This document shows positions 1 through 7,986 of a stretch of DNA of 45,151 nucleotides, in pieces. Source of the DNA: an uncultured Gammaproteobacteria bacterium (GTDB lineage Bacteria > Pseudomonadota > Gammaproteobacteria > Arenicellales > JAANXG01); the NCBI GenBank assembly GCA_947259395.1, contig CAMYMN010000034.1, positions 7,518 through 52,668 on the forward strand. The letters are read 5' to 3'. The position numbers were made by a program, and so were the translations under genes. The stretch's first letter is position 1. Each line of letters starts with the position of its first letter. A model generated the notes under the pieces. That model was not told the origin of the DNA and did not search any database. It saw nothing but the letters and a program-made list of their open reading frames with translations.

Positions 1-22
1 CGCCTCGCGATGGAGCAGGCAG

Positions 23-1291
23 ATGAGCAACCCGAAAACACAGATTACGTGTCCCAACTGCGGTCATCGGTTTTATGCTGAGGAGGCATTGGAAAAGCAA
101 ATATTGGCGAAACTTGAGCACGACTATCAGCAAAAGGCGGCGCGGCAAGTCGAATTACTCAATCAACAACGAGCGGTGCTAGAACAAGAAAAGCAAAAAT
201 TAGCCAAGCAACTGCTGGATCAGGATCATCTAATAAAACACAAGGTTGAAGAGGAGAAGAAACAATTATTCGATCTGGCCCGGGTCAAGGCGGAAGAGGG
301 CGTTGCGCAACGATTGAGGGCGCTTGAAGAGGAGAATAAGTCGCGACGCGAAGAAAACTTGAAGTTGCAGAAGATGGAAGTCGAATTGTTGAAGCGGGAA
401 AACCAGCTCAAGGAGGAGCAGGAGCGTATGCAGATCGAAATCGACAAGCGCCTTTTGGAGGAACAGTCAACCATCGAAGCCAAAGTCCGAGCGGCGGAAG
501 CAGAGAAAAGTGAGTTGCGCATCAAAGAGTATGAAAAAAAACTCCAAGACCAAAGAAAGCTAGTCGAGGAGATGAAGCGCAGAGCCGAACAGGGTTCCAT
601 GCAGATGCAAGGCGAGGTTCAAGAACTCGCCCTGGAGGATTTCCTGATAAGGCATTTTCCTTTTGATCAGATAGCACAGGTACCCAAGGGGGTTCGGGGC
701 GCCGACGTGATCCAAACAGTGGTTGACTCAATGCAACGGGAATGCGGCAAGATCATCTTTGAGAGCAAACGCACAAAGGCGTTTAGCAACGATTGGATTG
801 GCAAGTTGAAAGCGGACCAAATAGAGCAAGGTGCAGAACTTGCGGTGATTGTAACTGAGGCAATGCCAAGTGATATGAGTCGTTTTGGTGAGAAGGAGGG
901 TGTCTGGATATGCAGCTTTCCGGAAGTCAAGAGCCTGGCATTCGTGTTGCGGGAAATGTTATTGCGCACACAATCAGTCAAAGTCGCTCAGGAGAACAAA
1001 GGTGATAAGATGGAGATGATCTATCGTTACTTGACCGGTGTCGAATTCAAGCAGCGTGTGGAGGCGATTGTGGACGGATTCTCCGAATTGCGTACTGAGT
1101 TGGACCGTGAGAAGAACGCGATGCAGCGGCTCTGGAAAATGCGGGAAAAGCAGATCGAAAAGATCATCAACAACACCATCGACATGTACGGCTCGGTCAA
1201 AGGCATTGCCGGCAGTTCAATTGAGAATATTCCCTCCTTGGAACTTCCACAACCGGACGAAAATGAGGAGTTTGATAAGGATCGAGGTTGA
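23..1291 (+). CDS. DUF2130 domain protein
   Basis: The 422-residue protein has a CPNC zinc-ribbon-like motif near residue 10. A long charged coiled coil rich in Glu, Lys and Gln runs from about residue 25 to 205, and a globular domain fills the C-terminal half. That domain contains GADVIQTV followed by IIFESKRTKAF, an E-x-K arrangement like PD-(D/E)XK nuclease folds, which matches DUF2130 proteins. The ATG at 23 follows a GGAGCAGG-like ribosome site. No signal peptide is seen, so it is probably cytoplasmic. The family's function is not established; a DNA-associated or nuclease role is inference from the fold. It is followed about 100 bp later by a NYN-domain gene on the same strand, a possible nucleic-acid-processing pair. 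Confidence 0.85.
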   Translation: MSNPKTQITCPNCGHRFYAEEALEKQILAKLEHDYQQKAARQVELLNQQRAVLEQEKQKLAKQLLDQDHLIKHKVEEEKKQLFDLARVKAEEGVAQRLRALEEENKSRREENLKLQKMEVELLKRENQLKEEQERMQIEIDKRLLEEQSTIEAKVRAAEAEKSELRIKEYEKKLQDQRKLVEEMKRRAEQGSMQMQGEVQELALEDFLIRHFPFDQIAQVPKGVRGADVIQTVVDSMQRECGKIIFESKRTKAFSNDWIGKLKADQIEQGAELAVIVTEAMPSDMSRFGEKEGVWICSFPEVKSLAFVLREMLLRTQSVKVAQENKGDKMEMIYRYLTGVEFKQRVEAIVDGFSELRTELDREKNAMQRLWKMREKQIEKIINNTIDMYGSVKGIAGSSIENIPSLELPQPDENEEFDKDRG

Positions 1292-1398
1292 CTGAGGAGA
1301 GAGGTCGCTGTACTGGTCGAGCAAGGGCAGTCCCGGAATGATGTCGATCACCGCCTCGCGGTGTGTATACTCGCTACTCGAACTTTGCCATTAAACTT

Positions 1399-2214
1399 AT
1401 GACGACAAAAAGCAACATTCAGAATATGGCGCTGTACTGCGACTTTGAAAACGTCGCCCTCGGCGTGCGTGATGCCAAGTATGCCAAGTTCGACATGCAA
1501 CTGGTGCTGGAACGGTTACTGCTCAAGGGCAGTATCGTTGTAAAAAAGGCGTATTGCGACTGGATCCGCTACAAGGAGTTCAAACAGGCCATGCACGAGG
1601 CCTCGTTCGAACTGATCGACATCCCGCATGTGCGTCAGTCAGGCAAGAACTCCGCCGACATCAGGATGGTTGTCGATGCCCTCGACCTTTGTTACACCAA
1701 GTCCCACGTGGATACCTTTGTTATTATCAGCGGCGACTCGGATTTTTCCGCTTTGGTCAGCAAGCTGCGCGAAAATAACAAGATCGTGATAGGTGTCGGA
1801 GTGAAGGAATCCACCTCCGATCTGCTCATCGCAAACTGTGATGAGTTCATTTATTATGACGACCTAGCGCGTGAATCGGAGAAGCATCGCAAGAAGAAAA
1901 AGGCTGGAAAGACTACAGCGGTTCGCAAGCGTAGCGCAAAAGGGGAACAAGACAGACAACAAGCGGCGATGGAACTGGTTATGGAGACCATCGATCATTT
2001 GTTCGAAGAACGCGGCGCCGAAGAAAAGATCTGGGGCTCGCTGGTGAAGCAAACCATCAAACGGCGCAAGCCCGGATTCAATGAGACCTATCACGGCTTT
2101 CGCACGTTTGGAAAATTACTGGAGGAGGCGCAACAGCGCAAGCTGCTGGAACTGGAATACGATGAGAAGTCCGGTGGCTACATCATAATACGCGTCACTC
2201 AGGAAGATTCTTAA
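1399..2214 (+). CDS. NYN domain protein with C-terminal LOTUS/OST-HTH domain
   Basis: The N-terminal half is a NYN (PIN-like) RNase domain. ALYCDFENVALG carries the first Asp, SADIRMVVDAL lies in the middle, and FVIISGDSDFSALV holds the GDSDF acidic cluster. After a Lys/Arg-rich linker (KKKKAGK region), residues from about 190 on match an OST-HTH/LOTUS domain, a putative RNA-binding module. The combination is that of LabA/MARF1-like proteins, so a role in RNA degradation is likely but the substrate is unknown. The frame is open from 1363, but the Met at 1399 gives the usual short N-terminus before the first beta strand. A second, shorter NYN protein lies at 33514-34050. Confidence 0.85.
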   Translation: MTTKSNIQNMALYCDFENVALGVRDAKYAKFDMQLVLERLLLKGSIVVKKAYCDWIRYKEFKQAMHEASFELIDIPHVRQSGKNSADIRMVVDALDLCYTKSHVDTFVIISGDSDFSALVSKLRENNKIVIGVGVKESTSDLLIANCDEFIYYDDLARESEKHRKKKKAGKTTAVRKRSAKGEQDRQQAAMELVMETIDHLFEERGAEEKIWGSLVKQTIKRRKPGFNETYHGFRTFGKLLEEAQQRKLLELEYDEKSGGYIIIRVTQEDS

Positions 2215-2579
2215 AGCAGTCCGGTGACAACTGTTCCAACATCACGTTCTAATTTCAACCTGGGTGTTTTACTTACATGCGCAGTCATTCCGGGTACAAC
2301 GAGAAATCGCATCGTGCTTTATTGTGGCGACGAATTCACCCGGGTCAGATCCTTTCCTGGGGATGCGTTCGGCACCGGATTCTAATGTTGTCATCCTGAA
2401 GCCGCTTGCGGCTGAAGGATCTTACCGTGTTTAATTATGGCAGCGAATTCACTCGGGTGAGATCGTTTCCCCTGCTGTTCCCCTGCAGAGCGGGGACAAG
2501 GCGGGTACAAGCGGCAGATAATGCCTCGGGATGACACCCTTTGGCTTGACGACTGTTTCTGGAATGAACAAGTTTTCAA
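2215..2579. repeat. Intergenic GTCATCC-type repeat cluster (family C)
   Basis: There is no gene here. A direct duplication of about 33 bp built around GCGA.GAATTCAC.CGGGT.AGATC.TTTCC occurs at 2324-2357 and again at 2437-2470. Between the copies lies TGTCATCCTGAAG, followed by a 6-bp hairpin AGCCGC-TT-GCGGCT and AAGGATC (2390-2421). The block ends with CCTCGGGATGACA, the inverted partner of TGTCATCC. Similar GTCATCC units recur near 37783-37990 and 42478. The structure is a multi-part imperfect palindrome typical of intergenic bacterial repeats. Confidence 0.7.
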
Positions 2580-3038
2580 ATGTTGTCCGGTTATGAAATC
2601 GCCATCGTTGTTGCCGTATTTCTGATCTATGGCGCGATTCGTCTGTTGCCGCGGCTGGTTGCCGGGTCGGGCGCCTACGTATCGGCGCCCCAGGTCAAGT
2701 TTGACCTGGATCAGGATCAACCCCTGGTGTTGCTCGACGTTCGTTCTCCCCGCGAATTCGCGGCGCAACCGGGGCACATACCGGGGGCGATTAACGCGCC
2801 GTTGGCACAGCTCAAGGATCGGCTGGCCGATGACGAGTTTCTACGGGGTCGGCGAGACCAGCCCGTCATCACCGTATGCCAAAGCGATTCACGCGCGGCG
2901 TTTGCGGTGAGAATATTGAAACGTTTTGGTTTCACGCAACCGCGGATATTGAGCGGCGGAATGAACGCGTGGGCGCAGGAAGGTTATCCGATAGTGACGG
3001 CAGCCAACTACCACCCCATGGCTGGCGACGGCCGCTAA
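2580..3038 (+). CDS. Membrane-anchored rhodanese-like sulfurtransferase
   Basis: The 152-residue protein starts with one membrane segment (IAIVVAVFLIYGAIRLLP, about residues 6-23) followed by a single rhodanese domain. Family marks are VLLDVRSPREFA, HIPGAINAP and the active-site loop VCQSDSRAAFA with the catalytic Cys near residue 100. SGGMNAWAQEGYP closes the domain. Rhodanese domains carry sulfane sulfur as a Cys persulfide. The anchor suggests the domain is tethered to the inner membrane, and its side is not certain. The next gene (GIY-YIG) starts about 28 bp downstream and may be cotranscribed. Confidence 0.88.
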   Translation: MLSGYEIAIVVAVFLIYGAIRLLPRLVAGSGAYVSAPQVKFDLDQDQPLVLLDVRSPREFAAQPGHIPGAINAPLAQLKDRLADDEFLRGRRDQPVITVCQSDSRAAFAVRILKRFGFTQPRILSGGMNAWAQEGYPIVTAANYHPMAGDGR

Positions 3039-3066
3039 TGATTGCGTATCATCCAGGGCGACGGAC

Positions 3067-3378
3067 ATGGGTGAAACGATGAGTTGGTGCGTCTACATGA
3101 TACTGTGTACGGATGACTCGTTATATACGGGCATTACCAACAACATCCAAGCACGCCTGGCGCAACACACCAATCAACGCGGTGCGAAATACTTCCGTGG
3201 GCGTAAACCGCGGCGGATCGTGTATCTGGAAACCGGGCATACCCGCAGTTCCGCGAGTCGCAGGGAGGTGCAAATAAAGAAGTTGCGGCGGGTCGAGAAG
3301 GATCGTCTCATCGCTTCCCAAATCAATGAGGCATCCATCACCGATCGGCACGATGAGTCACAGGCCACACACATCTAA
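3067..3378 (+). CDS. GIY-YIG domain protein (UPF0213-like)
   Basis: The 103-residue protein is essentially one GIY-YIG module. It shows WCVYMILCTDDSLYTGITNN (GIY/YIG strands as VYM and YTG), the conserved Arg after ARLAQHT, the KYFRGRKP loop and a Glu in SRREVQIKKL. Stand-alone members of this size form the YhbQ/UPF0213 group. Nuclease activity is known for the superfamily, but the physiological role of this subgroup is unclear. The ATG at 3067 gives an extra MGET; the Met at 3079 is an equally plausible start. Confidence 0.85.
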   Translation: MGETMSWCVYMILCTDDSLYTGITNNIQARLAQHTNQRGAKYFRGRKPRRIVYLETGHTRSSASRREVQIKKLRRVEKDRLIASQINEASITDRHDESQATHI

Positions 3379-3526
3379 TGTGGCGTGCTCACCATCCGTG
3401 GCCTGTGCGCTCAGCGGCCCGATTCCGCAGCGTCCATGATGCTGAAGGCGGCAACTGGGGCCAACAGGGCTGTGCGCGCATGACCTCAGCTCCTCATGGA
3501 CACCGCACTCCGTGCGCCAATCTCCA

Positions 3527-3654
3527 CTAGCCCGCATATCGCACCAGTCGGCCACCGACCTTGAGGTAACTGCTATGACTTTCGCTCCAGTCCGGCGTTC
3601 AGCCGCCCCTGTCCTGCGCCAGCTTCCCGGATACTGGTGCGATATGCGGGCTAG
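3527..3654. repeat. Palindromic MITE-like element, family A copy 1
   Basis: A 128-bp element is bounded by perfect 22-bp inverted repeats. The left arm begins CTAGCCCGCATATCGCACCA (3527-3548) and the right arm is its complement (3633-3654). The interior CTATGACTTTCGCTCCAGTC...AGCTTCCCGG is shared with copies at 12100 and 33136. There is no coding capacity for a transposase, so it is non-autonomous. Its right end supplies the TAG stop (complement, 3651-3653) of the CHASE2-GGDEF-EAL gene. CTAG at both tips could be a 4-bp target duplication, as made by IS5-like elements (inference). Confidence 0.85.
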
Positions 3655-6449
3655 CTGCCGCCCATGTGCACTCTCACCGGCGCCTCGCTGGGGAGATTTG
3701 ACTGCCGATTTTGCCAATTGTCCCACCAAGGAACCACGTCATCGGCTGCAGCCGGGCGCGAGACCCAAAAACCCTGGGCCAAGTCGCAACCCATGTCCTG
3801 TAATTGCCGATAAGTTTGTTCGTTCTCAACGCCCTCGGCCACGACCTTCAGGCCCAATCCATGGGCCAACGTGATGATTGAGTCGACGATAAACTCGTCT
3901 TCTTGACTTCTGCTCATGTCGACAATAAACGACTTGTCTATCTTGAGTTTGTGCACCGGCAGGTTTTTTAAATAGGCGAACGAGGAATAACCGATTCCAA
4001 AATCGTCGATCGCCAGTTGTACGCCGAGCTGGTTGATTTGCGCGGCGGTCTGGCGTGCGCGTTCCGGATCGCTCATGAATGCGTTTTCGGTGATTTCCAC
4101 GGTGAGCCAGTCGGGATCGGCACCGTGTTTGTCGAGGATATTTGCGAGGGCATTGGGGAACTGCGCATCCTGCATCAGTCGCGCGGAGATATTGACGGCA
4201 ACCGCCGTGTCATGACCGCTGTGTTGCCAGGCAACGCATTGCGCCAGGCTCTTAGTCAGAGTCCAATCCGTCAACGAGCCGATCAAATCAGAGGTCTCCG
4301 CAAGTTCGATGAACTCATCGGGCATTACCAACCCGAATTCCGGATCTTCCCAGCGAACCAGGCCCTCCACGCCAAGCTTGGGGCGTCCATCCAGACGAAC
4401 AATCGGCTGATAATGCATGATAAAGCGGTCGTGCTCGATGGCCGACCGCAGTTTGCCGGCCAGTTTCAGTCGCCGCAACGTGTTGTGGTCCAACCCCGGA
4501 TCGTAGGTCTGGTAGCCGGCGTTGGAGCGCTTGGCTACGTACATAGCGACATCGGCGTGCTGCAACAGCAGATTGGGACGTTCACCGTGCTCGGGATAAT
4601 AGGCGATGCCGATGCTCACTGCAGTCCGCAGTGCGATGCCCTTGGCGTAAAACGGTTGCTCGAGGCTGTCCAGAAGGTGCTGCGCCAAATCGACCGCCGC
4701 TTGGCGATCGGTCTGCGCGAATACCGCGAACTCGTCGCCGCCTATCCGGGCGAGCGTAGCGTTTTCGGGGACCGCGGAGGCGAAGCGCGCTCCGACTTGT
4801 TTGAGGACGACATCACCGATGTCGTGCCCCAAGGTATCGTTGATTTCCTTCAATTGGTTTAGATCCAGCATCAGCAATGCCGCGGTTTGTTCGGGGGCCT
4901 TGTGGATGGCTTCAGTGATCCGGCTCGTCAGCAGGTCGCGGTTGGGTAGATCGGTCAAGCTGTCGTGGGTCGCCTTATAACGAAGCTGGGCTTCTTGTTC
5001 CTTACGCACACTGATGTCACGAACAATGGCAGTGATCAAAGGATTGCCCTCAACCTCCATGCGGCTCATCGCGAGATCGATGGGAAACACGTCACCGGCC
5101 GACGTGCGTGCCGTCAGTTCATGCACCTGGCCGCTGATCAAGCCTTCGTTCCACTGGATCCCGGTATCCTGTGCATCCACCAGCTGCGGGATGAAGGTGT
5201 TAATAGATTGGCCAACAAAGGATGCGCGTGTGCAGCGGAACATGTCCTCGGCGGCGGGGTTCATGGATTCGATCGCGCCGTCTTCGTTGATGGTCAGTAT
5301 CGCGTCCAGGCTGTTGCCGACAATGTTGGTGATCAGTTGCTCCTTCTTGATCAGTTCCAATTTTTGCCACCACAGGCGAATGGACTGCTGATCCAGCCGC
5401 GCCAGCAGCTGGAACAGATACGTGAGCGCGATGGCTAGAATGACCGGCGCAGTGTCGAATAAGAATCGTTGTCCTTGTAATAATAAAATCTGCGTAGCGA
5501 ACGCCGTCACCGCCAGGACCGCGCTGGTAAACAGCCCCCAACGCCATGATACCCGCCGGTAGATGGGCGGTAACAACACCGCGGCCAGCAAACAAAGGGT
5601 GAGCACCTGCCAGTGGCCCGCATGCCACAGCATTCCGCTGTTGACCGACTGGGTTGCAAGCGCCTGCACTACCACCCCGGGCAGCGACCGGTATAGCGGG
5701 ACCGGCACCATGTCGCCCAGTTCCACGGCGGTGGCGCCGATTACGACTCGCTTGTCCTTGACCGCGTCGGTGGCAAATCGACCCGCTATCACATCCGCAT
5801 AGGACAGGCGGGCGAAGGATCGAGGTGAGATGCTGAAATCGATCCACGCATCGGCAAGCGGTGGATCGTGCCAATCATTCAATACCGCGGCCACCGAGCG
5901 CAGCGCCCCGCCGCCGCCGGGCTCGCGCAGCGAAATTTTTCGTACCAGCGCGTCGCGTCCGGGGCGCACATTCACCGACACCAGGTCGGCGTGCTGGCGA
6001 AAACGCTCCAAGGGCTGCATCAACAGCAACTGCGTGCTGCCGGATGTGGCGGGCTGGTGAAAGGCGGGCAGCAAGATCTGACCGGGCGCACCGCGTGCCA
6101 ACGCCAATTCCAATTTCTCATCTTCCTCCGGGGCGGAGGGCGAACTGAAGTCGATGTCCACGAAAAGCCGCCGGGCCCCGCCCGCGAGCAGCCGGTCGAT
6201 CACCTTGGCGTGATAACCCCTCGGCCACGGCCACGACCGTAGAGCACGCAGGCTTGTTGCATCGATCTCGACAATCACGACATCGTTAGGGAGCACACGC
6301 GTTGTCAGCCAGGCCGCCGCATCGTGTAACGTGTTGTTGATCGGCACCAGTGCGGCGGACAGATACAGAAATGCCGTAACTAAAAATGCCGCGAGCGCGG
6401 GGCTATGGGTTCTCAACCGTGACGCGTGCGTTTTGGTATTGTTGTTCAC
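3651..6449 (-). CDS. CHASE2-PAS-GGDEF-EAL cyclic-di-GMP protein
   Basis: The 932-residue inner-membrane signalling protein begins with a membrane segment at about 17-36. A periplasmic CHASE2 sensor follows (about 40-270, with VVIVEIDATSLRALRSWPWPR and VVIGATAVELGD), then three close membrane helices (about 280-350), a PAS domain (about 370-480), GGDEF (about 490-655) and EAL (about 675-915). RIGGDEFAVF is intact, so cyclase activity is likely. The EAL domain has EGLVRW instead of EALVRW but keeps the key Glu, NISAR, EITE, DDFGIGYSS, KIDKSF and EGVE, so phosphodiesterase activity is also possible. The secreted FecR protein is 210 bp upstream on the same strand, a pairing seen in other proteobacteria. 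The final codons run into a family A repeat that gives the stop. Confidence 0.93.
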   Translation of the reverse strand: MNNNTKTHASRLRTHSPALAAFLVTAFLYLSAALVPINNTLHDAAAWLTTRVLPNDVVIVEIDATSLRALRSWPWPRGYHAKVIDRLLAGGARRLFVDIDFSSPSAPEEDEKLELALARGAPGQILLPAFHQPATSGSTQLLLMQPLERFRQHADLVSVNVRPGRDALVRKISLREPGGGGALRSVAAVLNDWHDPPLADAWIDFSISPRSFARLSYADVIAGRFATDAVKDKRVVIGATAVELGDMVPVPLYRSLPGVVVQALATQSVNSGMLWHAGHWQVLTLCLLAAVLLPPIYRRVSWRWGLFTSAVLAVTAFATQILLLQGQRFLFDTAPVILAIALTYLFQLLARLDQQSIRLWWQKLELIKKEQLITNIVGNSLDAILTINEDGAIESMNPAAEDMFRCTRASFVGQSINTFIPQLVDAQDTGIQWNEGLISGQVHELTARTSAGDVFPIDLAMSRMEVEGNPLITAIVRDISVRKEQEAQLRYKATHDSLTDLPNRDLLTSRITEAIHKAPEQTAALLMLDLNQLKEINDTLGHDIGDVVLKQVGARFASAVPENATLARIGGDEFAVFAQTDRQAAVDLAQHLLDSLEQPFYAKGIALRTAVSIGIAYYPEHGERPNLLLQHADVAMYVAKRSNAGYQTYDPGLDHNTLRRLKLAGKLRSAIEHDRFIMHYQPIVRLDGRPKLGVEGLVRWEDPEFGLVMPDEFIELAETSDLIGSLTDWTLTKSLAQCVAWQHSGHDTAVAVNISARLMQDAQFPNALANILDKHGADPDWLTVEITENAFMSDPERARQTAAQINQLGVQLAIDDFGIGYSSFAYLKNLPVHKLKIDKSFIVDMSRSQEDEFIVDSIITLAHGLGLKVVAEGVENEQTYRQLQDMGCDLAQGFWVSRPAAADDVVPWWDNWQNRQSNLPSEAPVRVHMGGS

Positions 6450-6658
6450 CAGCGGTGTTTCCGGGATACCAGGGATGTCGTCAGGTGTTCGTCTTCAGGG
6501 TGGGCTTGGGGTCACAGCGTTTTTGTCTTACTGTGCCGCCGGTCTGATGTCCCCCCGGTGAGTCGACGCCAACCCGTGCATCAACGAATTTTCGTGCGAC
6601 CGATCGCGCCGGCTGGAGCGTTGTGGCTGGCTGTACCTTGCTTGCCGTCATCGTCTCC

Positions 6659-7703
6659 TTAGCCGTCGTTATCTTCTCCTTGGTCGTCGTTATCTTCTCC
6701 TTGGTCGTCGTCATCGGGCGGCCCTGTGCCGACGACATCGTCATCGGGTGGTTCCTTGCGGACATCGTCGTCCGGCGGGAGGTTTATCGGTGGTTTGACG
6801 TCGGTGACAGGGTCCGGTCTGACCGGTTTCACGCCCGGCTTGGTGCCCGCGTCGTCGCCGATCCCGACCCGGGGCGGGGCAACCACTACCACACCCCCGC
6901 ATTACGCGCTGCTGTTCGGCGGTGCCGGCGCTTTCGGATTCAACGGCGTTCACGTCGGCCGCCACATCAGCCTGCACGGTGCCGGTGTCGGCGGGTCCGG
7001 CATTGACGGGTAGCTTCATCACCTCGACGGCAACCGGCTCCAGGTCCTTTAATGCCTCGTTCAATCGCTTCAGGTTTTCTTCCACCGGCAACGACGGCTC
7101 GAGCACCCGCGTCGACGGTTCGATCACCTCGATGTCGGTCTTGCCGCGGCCGAAGATCGCCACTTCTCCCGGTTGGATTTCCTCTTCGTGCCGCTTATTC
7201 ATGTGATCCATCGCGACTACGTCTACCAGGCCTTCCAGCAACGACACCGTGGCGTAGTCTTCTGTGACTTGCACGGCGAACGTTGTGCCCTTGACCACCG
7301 AGACCAGATACGGCGTATGCACCTCGAAGCGTCGCATCTTACCCGGCAGCACCTGGTAAAGCAGGTTGCCGAGGGACTGCACCGCCTTAGTCAAACGGTC
7401 CGCGACGTCAACGGAAACCTCAACCCGGCTGTTTTCGTTAACGGTCATGATGTCGTTGCCGTTGGCCAGCAACGCGTAACCGTTGATGCCGGTCTCGACC
7501 ACGAACGGAGATCGTAGGTTTTCCCCCGCCGCCGCCGAGCGCCATGTTTTCGTTCCCTGCTTATCCGCTGCTTGAACTCGCACCACCCCGGATGCCTCGG
7601 TGATCGTCCACGCGACATCGCCGGCAAACGCCTGCCACGGCAGCAGTAGGCACGCCACTGCGATCGTCGCTAAATCCTGTATCAGTCGTCTTTGAACCGT
7701 CAT
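6659..7703 (-). CDS. Secreted FecR domain protein, frameshifted near its C-terminus
   Basis: The uninterrupted frame is 6741-7703 (320 residues). A signal peptide (LATIAVACLLLPWQAFA) precedes a FecR domain at about residues 30-170, with GVVRVQAAD, ENLRSPFVVETG, VNENSRVEV, FEVHTPYLVSVVKGTTFAV and VSLLEGLVDV. After QQRVMRG the frame turns to Arg/Cys-rich sequence, whereas the neighbouring frame (6659-6892) reads VVVVAPPRVGIGDD and then a Pro/Asp-rich tail ending in repeats of DDQGEDN. Removing one G from the G5 run at about 6895-6899 joins the two, giving about 347 residues. The tail looks real and the shift looks like an indel or sequencing slip. A possible sensor or scaffold role with the downstream CHASE2 protein is inference. 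Confidence 0.8.
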
Positions 7704-7823
7704 TCGCTAGCCCCCAAAGGCAGGGTCCCGGCAAGCCGACCGCACATGCGTGCACGCATCCGCTGCGGTACCACCGCGCGGTAAGCTTGAGGCCCCCACC
7801 TCGTTGATTGTCTATTTAATGAA

Positions 7824-7851
7824 AGTATGGCACGTATGAGCGGGTTATCAA
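7824..7851 (-). promoter_or_regulatory. Candidate sigma-70 promoter for the FecR/CHASE2 genes
   Basis: On the minus strand TTGATA and CATACT are separated by 16 bp, about 120 bp upstream of the FecR start. The match to the consensus is moderate (5/6 and 4/6). It is the best candidate seen in the 283-bp divergent region shared with the TpsB gene. Confidence 0.35.
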
Positions 7852-7986
7852 CCATCATTGGCGGCAGCATGTGACCACGATCCGGCTTCCGGTCCGATTC
7901 TTGACAGGCTGCAAAACCCCACCACACTTACGTAAGAAATAGGATGCGGTCTGACCAATAGTTGAGACAAAATCGTCGGAGACGCG

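Noticed and set aside
3067-3378. GIY-YIG gene as a homing endonuclease
   Set aside because: It is short, single-domain and not inside an intron or interrupted gene; it fits the UPF0213 group.
4017-4862. 281-codon frame antisense to the GGDEF-EAL gene
   Set aside because: It is a shadow of the EAL and GGDEF coding frame in GC-rich sequence; no protein features.
6667-6715. Direct DNA repeats as a regulatory array
   Set aside because: They encode the DDQGEDN repeats of the shifted FecR tail, which explains them better.
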